Assembly (NCBI RefSeq): GCF_051020975.1 | Contig: NW_027478160.1 | Location: 13,972,001-14,036,000, forward strand | Source: Osmia lignaria lignaria | Lineage: Eukaryota > Arthropoda > Insecta > Hymenoptera > Megachilidae | Length of the DNA: 64,000 nucleotides | Direction of reading: 5' to 3' | In this document: positions 35,394 through 48,915 of the stretch, piece by piece | How the letters are laid out: every line of letters begins with the position of its first letter | Numbering within the stretch: position 1 is the first letter of the stretch | The notes under the pieces: model-generated | The model's input: only the letters and a program-made list of their open reading frames with translations | The model's database searches: none | What the model was told of the DNA's origin: nothing | Program-made: the position numbers and the translations under genes

Positions 35394-37325
35394 TTGCAGA
35401 TTTATCTCAAGGGAAGGGGCCTGACGGACATATTTCGAGATATTTCTTCTTCTTGTTGTTCTTCTTCTGCACAGCTAAACTGGAAGTGGCATTTCCAGCT
35501 CGCAATAGTGCAGAGTTATCTCAAAGAAAGGGGCCACGGTGTTTCTGTATCTCTATTATGTGGGTGCGGCTTCGGAACTTTTAAATATCTTGATATATCT
35601 CGAGAACTACGCATCTGATCAAAAAATATCATAGAACATAAAAAGTAGGAAACTTAATTCTCTACAAATAAAGTCTCTTAACATTTTGCCTTAGCTCGCT
35701 TCGTTTCCGAGATATTTGCAGATTTATCTCAAGGGAAGGGGCCTGACGGACATATTTCGAGATATTTCTTCTTCTTGTTGTTCTTCTTCTGCACAGCTAA
35801 GCTGGAAGTGGCATTTGCAGCTCGCAATAGTGCAGAGTTATCTGAAAGAAAGGGGCCACGGTGTTTCTGTATCTCTATTATGTTGGTGCGGCTTCGGAAC
35901 TTTTAAATATCTCGATATATCTCGAAAACTACGCTTCTGATCAAAAAATATCATAGAACATAAAAAGTAGGAAACTTAATTCTCTACAAAAAAGGTCTCT
36001 TAACATTTTGCCATAGCTCGCTTCGTTTCCGAGATATTTGCAGATTTATCTCAAGGGAAGGGGCCTGACGGACATATTTCGAGATATTTCTTCTTCTTGT
36101 TGTTCTTCTTCTGCACAGCTAAGCTGGAAGTGGCATTTGCGGCTCGCACTAGTGCAGAGTGAACTCAAAGAAAGGGGCCACGGTGTTTCTGTATCTCTAT
36201 TATGTTGGTGCGGCTTCGGAACTTTTAAATATCTTGATATATCTCGAGAACTACGCATCTGATCAAAAAATATCATAGAACATAGAAAGTAGGAAACTTA
36301 ATTCTCTACAAAAAAGGTCTCTTAACATTTTGCCATAGCTCGCTTCGTTTCCGAGATATTTGCAGATTTATCTCAAGGGAAGGGGCCTGACGGACATATT
36401 TCGAGATATTTCTTCTTCTTGTTGTTCTTCTTCTGCACAGCTAAGCTGGAAGTGGCATTTGCGGCTCGCACTAGTGCAGAGTGAACTCAAAGAAAGGGGC
36501 CACGGTGTTTCTGTATCTCTATTATGTTGGTGCGGCTTCGGAACTTTTAAATATCACGATATATCTCGAAAACTACGCTTCTGATCAAAAAATATTATAG
36601 AACATAAATTGTAGGAAACACAATTCTCTACAAAAAACGTCTCTTAACATTTTGCCATAGCTCGCTTCGTTTCCGAGATATTTGCAGATTTATCTCAAGG
36701 GAAGGGGCCTGACGGACATATTTCGAGATATTTCTTCTTCTTGTTGTTCTTCTTCTGCACAGCTAAACTGGAAGTGGCATTTCCAGCTCGCAATAGTGCA
36801 GAGTTATCTGAAAGAAAGGGGCCACGGTGTTTCTGTATCTCTATTATGTTGGTGCGGCTTCGGAACTTTTAAATATCTTGATATATCTCGAGAACTACGC
36901 ATCTGATCAAAAAATATCATAGAACATAAAAAGTAGGAAACTTAATTCTCTACAAAAATGGTCTCTTAACATTTTGCCATAGCTCGCTTCGTTTCCGAGA
37001 TATTTGCAGATTTATCTCAAGGGAAGGGGCCTGACGGACATATTTCGAGATATTTCTTCTTCTTGTTGTTCTTCTTGTGCACAGCTAAGCTGGAAGTGGC
37101 ATTTGCGGCTCGCACTAGTGCAGAGTTATCTCAAAGAAAGGGGCCACGGTGTTTCTGTATCTCTATTATGTTGGTGCGGCTTCGGAACTTTTAAATATCT
37201 TGATATATCTCGAGAACTACGCATCTGATCAAAAAATATCATAGAACATAGAAAGTAGGAAACTTAATTCTCTACAAAAAAGGTCTCTTAACATTTTGCC
37301 ATAGCTCGCTTCGTTTCCGAGATAT

Positions 37326-39257
37326 TTGCAGATTTATCTCAAGGGAAGGGGCCTGACGGACATATTTCGAGATATTTCTTCTTCTTGTTGTTCTTCTTCT
37401 GCACAGCTAAGCTGGAAGTGGCATTTGCAGCTCGCAATAGTGCAGAGTTATCTCAAAGAAAGGGGCCACGGTGTTTCTGTATCTCTATTATGTTGGTGCG
37501 GCTTCGGAACTTTTAAATATCTTGATATATCTCGAGAACTACGCATCTGATCAAAAAATATCATAGAACATAGAAAGTAGGAAACTTAATTCTCTACAAA
37601 AAAGGTCTCTTAACATTTTGCCATAGCTCGCTTCGTTTCCGAGATATTTGCAGATTTATCTCAAGGGAAGGGGCCTGACGGACATATTTCGAGATATTTC
37701 TTCTTCTTGTTGTTCTTCTTCTGCACAGCTAAGCTGGAAGTGGCATTTGCAGCTCGCAATAGTGCAGAATTATCTCAAAGAAAGGGGCCACGGTGTTTCT
37801 GTATCTCTATTATGTTGGTGCGGCTTCGGAACTTTTAAATATCTTGATATATCTCGAGAACTACGCATCTGATCAAAAAATATCATAGAACATAGAAAGT
37901 AGGAAACTTAATTCTCTACAAAAAAGGTCTCTTAACATTTTGCCATAGCTCGCTTCGTTTCCGAGATATTTGCAGATTTATCTCAAGGGAAGGGGCCTGA
38001 CGGACATATTTCGAGATATTTCTTCTTCTTGTTGTTCTTCTTCTGCACAGCTAAGCTGGAAGTGGCATTTGCAGCTCGCAATAGTGCAGAGTTATCTCAA
38101 AGAAAGGGGCCACGCTGTTTCTGTATCTCTATTATGTTGGTGCGGCTTCGGAACTTTTAAATATCTTGATATATCTCGAGAACTACGCATCTGATCAAAA
38201 AATATCATAGAACATAGAAAGTAGGAAACTTAATTCTCTACAAAAAAGGTCTCTTAACATTTTGCCATAGCTCGCTTCGTTTCCGAGATATTTGCAGATT
38301 TATCTCAAGGGAAGGGGCCTGACGGACATATTTCGAGATATTTCTTCTTCTTGTTGTTCTTCTTCTGCACAGCTAAGCTGGAAGTGGCATTTGCAGCTCG
38401 CAATAGTGCACAGTTATCTCAAAGAAAGGGGCCACGGTGTTTCTGTATCTCTATTATTTTGGTGCGGCTTCGGAACTTTTAAATATCTTGATATATCTCG
38501 AGAACTACGCATCTGATCAAAAAATATCATACAACATAAAAAGTAGGAAACTTAATTCTCTACAAAAAAGGTCTCTTAACATTTTGCCATAGCTCGCTTC
38601 GTTTCCGAGATATTTGCAGATTTATCTCAAGGGAAGGGGCCTGACGGACATATTTCGAGATATTTCTTCTTCTTGTTGTTCTTCTTCTGCACAGCTAAGC
38701 TGGAAGTGGCATTTACAGCTCGCTATAGTGCAGAGTCATCTCAAAGAAAGGGGCCACGGTGTTTCTGTATCTCTATTATGTTGGTGCGGCTTCGGAACTT
38801 TTAAATATCTTGATATATCTCGAGAACTACGCATCTGATCAAAAAATATCATACAACATAAAAAGTAGGAAACTTAATTCTCTACAAAAAAGGTCTCTTA
38901 ACATTTTGCCATAGCTCGCTTCGTTTCCGAGATATTTGCAGATTTATCTCAAGGGAAGGGGCCTGACGGACATATTTCGAGATATTTCTTCTTCTTGTTG
39001 TTCTTCTTCTGCACAGCTAAGCTGGAAGTGGCATTTGCAGCTCGCAATAGTGCAGAGTTATCTCAAAGAAAGGGGCCACGGTGTTTCTGTATCTCTATTA
39101 TGTTGGTGCGGCTTCGGAACTTTTAAATATCTTGGTATATCTCGAGAACTACGCATCTGATCAAAAAATATCATAGAACATAAAAAGTACGAAACTTAAT
39201 TCTCTACAAAAAAGGTCTCTTAACATTTTGCCATAGCTCGCTTCGTTTCCGAGATAT
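37326..39257. repeat. 6-mer higher-order unit, copy 1
   Basis: Six consecutive monomers with single private variants in fixed order: none, CAGAATTATC, CCACGCTGTTTC, GCACAGTTATC with TTATTTTGG, TTTACAGCTCGCTATAG with GAGTCATC, and CTTGGTATATC. All recur 1,932 bp later. Confidence 0.92.
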
Positions 39258-41189
39258 TTGCAGATTTATCTCAAGGGAAGGGGCCTGACGGACATATTTC
39301 GAGATATTTCTTCTTCTTGTTGTTCTTCTTCTGCACAGCTAAGCTGGAAGTGGCATTTGCAGCTCGCAATAGTGCAGAGTTATCTCAAAGAAAGGGGCCA
39401 CGGTGTTTCTGTATCTCTATTATGTTGGTGCGGCTTCGGAACTTTTAAATATCTTGATATATCTCGAGAACTACGCATCTGATCAAAAAATATCATAGAA
39501 CATAGAAAGTAGGAAACTTAATTCTCTACAAAAAAGGTCTCTTAACATTTTGCCATAGCTCGCTTCGTTTCCGAGATATTTGCAGATTTATCTCAAGGGA
39601 AGGGGCCTGACGGACATATTTCGAGATATTTCTTCTTCTTGTTGTTCTTCTTCTGCACAGCTAAGCTGGAAGTGGCATTTGCAGCTCGCAATAGTGCAGA
39701 ATTATCTCAAAGAAAGGGGCCACGGTGTTTCTGTATCTCTATTATGTTGGTGCGGCTTCGGAACTTTTAAATATCTTGATATATCTCGAGAACTACGCAT
39801 CTGATCAAAAAATATCATAGAACATAGAAAGTAGGAAACTTAATTCTCTACAAAAAAGGTCTCTTAACATTTTGCCATAGCTCGCTTCGTTTCCGAGATA
39901 TTTGCAGATTTATCTCAAGGGAAGGGGCCTGACGGACATATTTCGAGATATTTCTTCTTCTTGTTGTTCTTCTTCTGCACAGCTAAGCTGGAAGTGGCAT
40001 TTGCAGCTCGCAATAGTGCAGAGTTATCTCAAAGAAAGGGGCCACGCTGTTTCTGTATCTCTATTATGTTGGTGCGGCTTCGGAACTTTTAAATATCTTG
40101 ATATATCTCGAGAACCACGCATCTGATCAAAAAATATCATAGAACATAGAAAGTAGGAAACTTAATTCTCTACAAAAAAGGTCTCTTAACATTTTGCCAT
40201 AGCTCGCTTCGTTTCCGAGATATTTGCAGATTTATCTCAAGGGAAGGGGCCTGACGGACATATTTCGAGATATTTCTTCTTCTTGTTGTTCTTCTTCTGC
40301 ACAGCTAAGCTGGAAGTGGCATTTGCAGCTCGCAATAGTGCACAGTTATCTCAAAGAAAGGGGCCACGGTGTTTCTGTATCTCTATTATTTTGGTGCGGC
40401 TTCGGAACTTTTAAATATCTTGATATATCTCGAGAACTACGCATCTGATCAAAAAATATCATACAACATAAAAAGTAGGAAACTTAATTCTCTACAAAAA
40501 AGGTCTCTTAACATTTTGCCATAGCTCGCTTCGTTTCCGAGATATTTGCAGATTTATCTCAAGGGAAGGGGCCTGACGGACATATTTCGAGATATTTCTT
40601 CTTCTTGTTGTTCTTCTTCTGCACAGCTAAGCTGGAAGTGGCATTTACAGCTCGCTATAGTGCAGAGTCATCTCAAAGAAAGGGGCCACGGTGTTTCTGT
40701 ATCTCTATTATGTTGGTGCGGCTTCGGAACTTTTAAATATCTTGATATATCTCGAGAACTACGCATCTGATCAAAAAATATCATAGAACATAAAAAGTAG
40801 GAAACTTAATTCTCTACAAAAAAGGTCTCTTAACATTTTGCCATAGCTCGCTTCGTTTCCGAGATATTTGCAGATTTATCTCAAGGGAAGGGGCCTGACG
40901 GACATATTTCGAGATATTTCTTCTTCTTGTTGTTCTTCTTCTGCACAGCTAAGCTGGAAGTGGCATTTGCAGCTCGCAATAGTGCAGAGTTATCTCAAAG
41001 AAAGGGGCCACGGTGTTTCTGTATCTCTATTATGTTGGTGCGGCTTCGGAACTTTTAAATATCTTGGTATATCTCGAGAACTACGCATCTGATCAAAAAA
41101 TATCATAGAACATAAAAAGTACGAAACTTAATTCTCTACAAAAAAGGTCTCTTAACATTTTGCCATAGCTCGCTTCGTTTCCGAGATAT
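39258..41189. repeat. 6-mer higher-order unit, copy 2
   Basis: Same six monomers in the same order. Differences noticed: GAACCACGC in the third monomer (GAACTACGC in copy 1), and CATAGAACAT instead of CATACAACAT after the fifth. Confidence 0.92.
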
Positions 41190-42477
41190 TTGCAGATTTA
41201 TCTCAAGGGAAGGGGCCTGACGGACATATTTCGAGATATTTCTTCTTCTTGTTGTTCTTCTTCTGCACAGCTAAGCTGGAAGTGGCATTTGCAGCTCGCA
41301 ATAGTGCAGAATTATCTCAAAGAAAGGGGCCACGGTGTTTCTGTATCTCTATTATGTTGGTGCGGCTTCGGAACTTTTAAATATCTTGATATATCTCGAG
41401 AACTACGCATCTGATCAAAAAATATCATAGAACATAGAAAGTAGGAAACTTAATTCTCTACAAAAAAGGTCTCTTAACATTTTGCCATAGCTCGCTTCGT
41501 TTCCGAGATATTTGCAGATTTATCTCAAGGGAAGGGGCCTGACGGACATATTTCGAGATATTTCTTCTTCTTGTTGTTCTTCTTCTGCACAGCTAAGCTG
41601 GAAGTGGCATTTGCAGCTCGCAATAGTGCAGAGTTATCTCAAAGAAAGGGGCCACGCTGTTTCTGTATCTCTATTATGTTGGTGCGGCTTCGGAACTTTT
41701 AAATATCTTGATATATCTCGAGAACTACGCATCTGATCAAAAAATATCATAGAACATAAAAAGTAGGAAACTTAATTCTCTACAAAAAAGGTCTCTTAAC
41801 ATTTTGCCATAGCTCGCTTCGTTTCCGAGATATATGCAGATTTATCTCAAGGGAAGGGGCCTGACGGACATATTTCGAGATATTTCTTCTTCTTGTTGTT
41901 CTTCTTCTGCACAGCTAAGCTGGAAGTGGCATTTGCAGCTCGCAATAGTGCACAGTTATCTCAAAGAAAGGGGCCACGGTGTTTCTGTATCTCTATTATG
42001 TTGGTGCGGCTTCGGAACTTTTAAATATCTTGATATATCTCGAGAACTACGCATCTGATCAAAAAATATCATACAACATAAAAAGTAGGAAACTTAATTC
42101 TCTACAAAAAAGGTCTCTTAACATTTTGCCATAGCTCGCTTCGTTTCCGAGATATTTGCAGATTTATCTCAAGGGAAGGGGCCTGACGGACATATTTCGA
42201 GATATTTCTTCTTCTTGTTGTTCTTCTTCTGCACAGCTAAGCTGGAAGTGGCATTTGCAGCTCGCAATAGTGCACAGTTATCTCAAAGAAAGGGGCCACG
42301 GTGTTTCTGTATCTCTATTATGTTGGTGCGGCTTCGGAACTTTTAAATATCTTGATATATCTCGAGAACTACGCATCTGATCAAAAAATATCATAGAACA
42401 TAAAAAGTAGGAAACTTAATTCTCTACAAAAAAGGTCTCTTAACATTTTGCCATAGCTCGCTTCGTTTCCGAGATAT
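41190..42477. repeat. Decayed third copy of the 6-mer
   Basis: Starts directly with the CAGAATTATC monomer, so the unmarked first monomer is missing (offset from copy 2 is 5 monomers for the shared part). CCACGCTGTTTC and GCACAGTTATC monomers follow, the latter twice (41,834 and 42,156) and without TTATTTTGG. The GAGTCATC and CTTGGTATATC monomers are absent. Confidence 0.8.
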
Positions 42478-43121
42478 ATGCAGATTTATCTCAAGGGAAG
42501 GGGCCTGACGGACATATTTCGAGATATTTCTTCTTCTTGTTGTTCTTCTTCTGCACAGCTAAGCTGGAAGTGGCATTTGCAGCTCGCAATAGTGCAGAGT
42601 TATCTCAAAGAAAGGGGCCACGGTGTTTCTGTATCTCTATTATGTTGGTGCGGCTTCGGAACTTTTAAATATCTTGATATATCTCGAGAACTACGCATCT
42701 GATCAAAAAATATCGTAGAACATAGAAAGTAGGAAACTTAATTCTCTACAAAAAAGGTCTCTTAACATTTTGCCATAGCTCGCTTCGTTTCCGAGATATT
42801 TGCAGATTTATCTCAAGGGAAGGGGCCTGACGGACATATTTCGAGATATTTCTTCTTCTTGTTGTTCTTCTTCTGCACAGCTAAGCTGGAAGTGGCATTT
42901 GCGGCTCGCACTAGTGCAGAGTGAACTCAAAGAAAGGGGCCACGGTGTTTCTGTATCTCTATTATGTTGGTGCGGCTTCGGAACTTTTAAATATCACGAT
43001 ATATCTCGAAAACTACGCTTCTGATCAAAAAATATGATAGAACATAAATTGTAGGAAACACAATTCTCTACAAAAAACGTCTCTTAACATTTTGCCATAG
43101 CTCGCTTCGTTTCCGAGATAT

Positions 43122-44086
43122 TTGCAGATTTATCTCAAGGGAAGGGGCCTGACGGACATATTTCGAGATATTTCTTCTTCTTGTTGTTCTTCTTCTGCAC
43201 AGCTAAGCTGGAAGTGGCATTTGCAGCTCGCAATAGTGCAGAGTTATCTCAAAGAAAGGGGCCACGCTGTTTCTGTATCTCTATTATGTTGGTGCGGCTT
43301 CGAAACTTTTAAATATCTTGATATATCTCGAGAACTACGCATCTGATCAAAAAATATCATAGAACATAAAAAGTAGGAAACTTAATTCTCTACAAAAAAG
43401 GTCTCTTAACATTTTGCCATAGCTCGCTTCGTTTCCGAGATATATGCAGATTTATCTCAAGGGAAGGGGCCTGACGGCATATTTCGAGATATTTCTTCTC
43501 CTTGTTGTTCTTCTTCTGCACAGCTAAGCTGGAAGTGGCATTTGCAGCTCGCAATAGTGCAGAGTTATCTCAAAGAAAGGGGCCACGGTGTTTCTGTATC
43601 TCTATTATGTTGGTGCGGCTTCGGAACTTTTAAATATCTTGATATATCTCGAGAAGTACGCATCTGATCAAAAAATATCATAGAACATAGAAAGTAGGAA
43701 ACTTAATTCTCTACAAAAAAGGTCTCTTAACATTTTGCCATAGCTCGCTTCGTTTCCGAGATATTTGCAGATTTATCTCAAGGGAAGGGGCCTGACGGAC
43801 ATATTTCGAGATATTTCTTCTTCTTGTTGTTCTTCTTCTGCACAGCTAAGCTGGAAGTGGCATTTGCAGCTCGCAATAGTGCAGAGTTATCCCAAACAAA
43901 GGGGCCACGGTGTTTCTGTATCTCTATTATGTTGGTGCAGCTTCGGAACTTTTAAATATCTTGATATATCTCGAGAACTACGCATCTGATCAAAAAATAT
44001 CATACAACATAGAAAGTAGGAAACTTAATTCTCTACAAAAAAGGTCTCTTAACATTTTGCCATAGCTCGCTTCGTTTCCGAGATAT
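43122..44086. repeat. 3-mer higher-order unit with 1-nt deletion, copy 1
   Basis: Monomers: CCACGCTGTTTC; CTTCTCCTTGTTG with GAGAAGTACGC; and TTATCCCAAACAAAGG. The middle monomer has lost one A between 43,477 and 43,478 (ACGGCAT for ACGGACAT), so it is 321 bp. Confidence 0.88.
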
Positions 44087-45051
44087 TTGCAGATTTATCT
44101 CAAGGGAAGGGGCCTGACGGACATATTTCGAGATATTTCTTCTTCTTGTTGTTCTTCTTCTGCACAGCTAAGCTGGAAGTGGCATTTGCAGCTCGCAATA
44201 GTGCAGAGTTATCTCAAAGAAAGGGGCCACGCTGTTTCTGTATCTCTATTATGTTGGTGCGGCTTCGGAACTTTTAAATATCTTGATATATCTCGAGAAC
44301 TACGCATCTGATCAAAAAATGTCATAGAACATAAAAAGTAGGAAACTTAATTCTCTACAAAAAAGGTCTCTTAACATTTTGCCATAGCTCGCTTCGTTTC
44401 CGAGATATATGCAGATTTATCTCAAGGGAAGGGGCCTGACGGACATATTTCGAGATATTTCTTCTCCTTGTTGTTCTTCTTCTGCACAGCTAAGCTGGAA
44501 GTGGCATTTGCAGCTCGCAATAGTGCAGAGTTATCTCAAAGAAAGGGGCCACGGTGTTTCTGTATCTCTATTATGTTGGTGCGGCTTCGGAACTTTTAAA
44601 TATCTTGATATATCTCGAGAAGTACGCATCTGATCAAAAAATATCATAGAACATAGAAAGTAGGAAACTTAATTCTCTACAAAAAAGGTCTCTTAACATT
44701 TTGCCATAGCTCGCTTCGTTTCCGAGATATTTGCAGATTTATCTCAAGGGAAGGGGCCTGACGGACATATTTCGAGATATTTCTTCTTCTTGTTGTTCTT
44801 CTTCTGCACAGCTAAGCTGGAAGTGGCATTTGCAGCTCGCAATAGTGCAGAGTTATCCCAAACAAAGGGGCACGGTGTTTCTGTATCTCTATTATGTTGG
44901 TGCGGCTTCGGAACTTTTAAATATCTTGATATATCTCGAGAACTACGCATCTGATCAAAAAATATCATACAACATAAAAAGTAGGAAACTTAATTCTCTG
45001 CAATAAAGGTCTCTTAACATTTTGCCATAGCTCGCTTCGTTTCCGAGATAT
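44087..45051. repeat. 3-mer higher-order unit with a different 1-nt deletion, copy 2
   Basis: Same three monomers. The middle one is full length here, but the third has lost one C near 44,870 (AAAGGGGCACGG for AAAGGGGCCACGG). Both copies are 965 bp for independent reasons. Confidence 0.88.
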
Positions 45052-46983
45052 TTGCAGATTTATCTCAAGGAAAGGGGCCTGACGGACATATTTCGAGATA
45101 TTTCTTCTTCTTGATGTTCTTCTTCTGCACAGCTAAACTGGAAGTGGCGTTTCCAGCTCGCAATAGCGCAGAGTTATCTCAAAGAAAGGGGCCACGGTGT
45201 TTCTGTATCTCTATTATGTTGGTGCGGCTTCGGAACTTTTAAATATCTTGATATATCTCGGGAACTACGCATCTGATAAAAAAATATCATAGAACATAAA
45301 AAGTAGCAGACTTAATTCTCTACAAATAAAGTCTCTTAACATTTTGCCATAGTTCGCTTCGTTTCCGAGATATATGCAGATTTATCTCAAGGGAAGGGGC
45401 CTGACGGACATATTTCGAGATATTTCTTCTTCTTGTTGTTCTTCTTCTGCACAGCTAAGCTGGAAGTGGCATTTGCAGCTCGCAATAGTGCAGAGTTATC
45501 TCAAAGAATGGGGCCACGGTGTTTCTGTATCTCTATTATGTTGGTGCGGCTTCGGAACTTTTAAATATCTCGATATATCTCGAAAACTACGCTTCTGATC
45601 AAAAAATATCATAGAATATAACTTGTGGGAAACATAATTCTCTACAAAAAAGGTCGCTTAACATTTTGCCATACCTCGCTTCGTTTCCGAGATATTTGCA
45701 GATTTATCTCAAGGGAAGGGGCCTGACGGACATATTTCGAGATATTTCTTCTTCTTGTTGTTCTTCTTCTGCACAGCTAAGCTGGAAGTGGCATTTGCAG
45801 CTCGCTATAGTGCAGAGTTATCTCAAAGAAAGGGGCCACGGTGTTTCCGTATCTCTATTATGTTGGTGCGGCTTCGGAACTTTCAAATATCTTGATATAT
45901 CTCGAGAACTACGCATCTGATCAAAAAATATCATAGAACATAAAAAGTAGGAAACTTAATTCTCTACAAAAAAGGTATCTTAACATTTTGCCATAGCTCG
46001 CTTCGTTTCCGAGATATATGCAGATTTATCTCAAGGGAAGGGGCCTGACGGACATATTTCGAGATATTTCTTCTTCTTGTTGTTCTTCTTCTGCACAGCT
46101 AAGCTGGAAGTGGCATTTGCAGCTCGCAATAGTGCAGAGTTATCTCAAAGAAAGGGGCCACGGTGTTTCCGTATCTCTATTATGTTGGTGCGGCTTCGGA
46201 ACTTTCAAATATCTTGATATATCTCGAGAACTACGCATCTGATCAAAAAATATCATAGAACATAAAAAGTAGGAAACTTAATTCTCTACAAAAAAGGTAT
46301 CTTAACATTTTGCCATAGCTCGCTTCGTTTCCGAGATATATGCAGATTTATCTCAAGGGAAGGGGCCTGACGGACATATTTCGAGATATTTCTTCTTCTT
46401 GTTGTTCTTCTTCTGCACAGCTAAGCTGGAAGTGGCATTTGCAGCTCGCAATAGTGCAGAGTTATCTCAAAGAAAGGGGCCACGGTGTTTCTGTATCCCT
46501 ATTCTGTTGGTGCGGCTTCGAAACTTTTAAATATCTTGATATATCTCGAGAACTACGCAACTGATCAAAAAATATCATAGAACACAAAAAGTAGGAAACT
46601 TAATTCTCTACAAAAAACGTCTCTTAACATTTTGCCATAGCTCGCTTCGTTTCCGAGATATTTGCAGATTTATCTCAAGGGAAGGGGCCTGACGGACATA
46701 TTTCGAGATATTTCTTCTTCTTGTTGTTCTTCTTCTGCACAGCTAAGCTGGAAGTGGCATTTGCAGCTCGCAATAGTGCAGAGTTATCTCAAAGAAAGGG
46801 GCCACGGTGTTTCTGTATCCCTATTCTGTTGGTGCGGCTTCGAAACTTTTAAATATCTTGATATATCTCGAGAACTACGCAACTGATCAAAAAATAACAT
46901 AGAACACAAAAAGTAGGAAACTTAATTCTCTACAAAAAACGTCTCTTAACATTTTGCCATAGCTCGCTTCGTTTCCGAGATAT

Positions 46984-47305
46984 TTGCAGATTTATCTCAA
47001 GGGAAGGGGCCTGACGGACATATTTCGAGATATTTCATTCTTCTTGTTGTTCTTCTTCTGCACAGCTAAGCTGGAAGTGGCATTTGCAGCTCGCAATAGT
47101 GCAGAGTTATCTCAAAGAAAGGGGCCACGGTGTTTCTGTATCTCTATTATGTTGGTGCGGCTTCGGAACTTTTAAATATCTTGATATATCTCGAGAACTA
47201 CGCATCTGATCAAAAAATATCATAGAAGATAAAAAGTAGGAAACTTAATTCTCTACAAAAAGGTCGCTCAACATTTTGCCATACCTCGCTTCGTTTCCGA
47301 GATAT
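46984..47305. repeat. Monomer with compensating +1/-1 indels
   Basis: An extra A at 47,037 (TTTCATTCTTC) interrupts the pyrimidine mirror repeat, and the A-run at 47,257-47,261 is one shorter than usual. Net length stays at 322 bp. It is followed by CCATACCTCGC, a marker also found at 45,67x and 49,85x. Confidence 0.85.
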
Positions 47306-47949
47306 TTGCAGATTTATCTCAAGGGAAGGGGCCTGACGGACATATTTCGAGATATTTCTTCTTCTTGTTGTTCTTCTTCTGCACAGCTAAGCTGGAAGTG
47401 GCATTTGCAGCTCGCAATAGTGCAGAGTTATCTCAAAGAAAGGGGCCACGGTGTTTCTGTATCTCTATTATGTTGGTGCGGCTTCGGAACTTTCAAATAT
47501 CTTGATATATCTCGAGAACTACGCATCTGATCAAAAAATATCATAGAACATAAAAAGTAGGAAACTTCATTCTCTACAAAAAAGGTATCTTAACATTTTG
47601 CCATAGCTCGCTTCGTTTCCGAGATATATGCAGATTTATCTCAAGGGAAGGGGCCTGACGGACATATTTCGAGATATTTCTTCTTCTTGTTGTTCTTCTT
47701 CTGCACAGCTAAGCTGGAAGTGGCATTTGCGGCTCGCACTAGTGCAGAGTTATCTCAAAGAAAGGGGCCACGGTGTTTCTGTATCTCTATTATGTTGGTG
47801 CGGCTTCGGAACTTTTAAATATCTCGATATATCTCGAAAACTACGCTTCTGATCAAAAAATATCATAGAACATAAATTGTAGGAAACATAATTCTCTACA
47901 AAAAATGTCTCTTAACATTTTGCCATAGCTCGCTTCGTTTCCGAGATAT

Positions 47950-48915
47950 TTGCAGATTTATCTCAAGGGAAGGGGCCTGACGGACATATTTCGAGATATT
48001 TCTTCTTCTTGTTGTTCTTCTTCTGCACAGCTAAGCTGGAAGTGGCATTTGCAGCTCGCAATAGTGCAGAGTTATCTCAAAGAAAGGGGCCACGGTGTTT
48101 CTGTATCTCTATTATGTTGGTGCGGCTTCGGAACTTTTAAATATCTTGATATATCTCGGGAACTACGCATCTGATAAAAAAATATCGTAGAACATAAAAA
48201 GTAGGAGACTTAATTCTCTACAAATAAAGTCTCTTAACATTTTGCCATAGTTCGCTTCGTTTCCGAGATATATGCAGATTTATCTCAAGGGAAGGGGCCT
48301 GACGGACATATTTCGAGATATTTCTTCTTCTTGTTGTTCTTCTTCTGCACAGCTAAGCTGGAAGTGGCATTTGCAGCTCGCAATAGTGCAGAGTTATCTC
48401 AAAGAATGGGGCCACGGTGTTTCGATATCTCTATTATGTTGGTGCGGCTTCGGAACTTTTGAATATCTCGATATATCTCGAAAACTACGCTTCTGATCAA
48501 AAAATATCATAGAACATAACTTGTACGAAACATAATTCTCTACAAAAAACGTCTCTTAACATTTTGCCATAGCTCGCTCCGTTTCCGAGATATTTGCAGA
48601 TATATCTCAAGGGAAGGGGCCTGACGGACATATTTCGAGATATTTCTTCTTCTTGTTGTTCTTCTTCTGCACAGCTAAACTGGAAGTGGCATTTCCAGCT
48701 CGCAATAGTGCAGAGTTATCTCAAAGAAAGGGGCCACGGTGTTTCTGTATCTCTATTATGTTGGTGCGGCTTCGGAACTTTTAAATATCTTGATATATCT
48801 CGAGAACTACGCATCTGATCAAAAAATATCATACAACATAAAAAGTAGGAAACTTAATTCCCTACAAAAAAGGTCTCTTAACATTTTGCCATAGCTCGCT
48901 TCGTTTCCGAGATAT
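47950..48915. repeat. 3-mer repeat, copy 1
   Basis: Monomers: CTCGGGAAC with CTGATAAAAAA; GAATGGGGCC; F type with CATACAACAT. Repeated at 48,916-49,881. The first two marker monomers also occur at 45,052 and 45,374, nine monomers upstream. Confidence 0.85.

Larger units (their letters stand above)
35394..45051. repeat. Zone 2: homogenised TTTGCAGCTCGCAATAG monomers
   Basis: From about 37.3 kb nearly every monomer is of the third class: AAGCTGG with TTTGCAGCTCGCAATAGTGC and the CTTGAT/CTCGAGAAC 3' end. They differ by one or two private substitutions each. The first five monomers (35.4-37.3 kb) are transitional. A 6-mer (37,326-41,189) and a 3-mer (43,122-45,051) higher-order repeat are present. 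Confidence 0.85.

Noticed and set aside
45666..45690. Similarity of TTGCCATACCTCGCT to a phrase I associate with the Drosophila 1.688 satellite family
   Set aside because: The match is about ten bases, occurs in only three monomers here (others read CATAGCTCGCT), and nothing else in the monomer supports homology. A database search would decide it.
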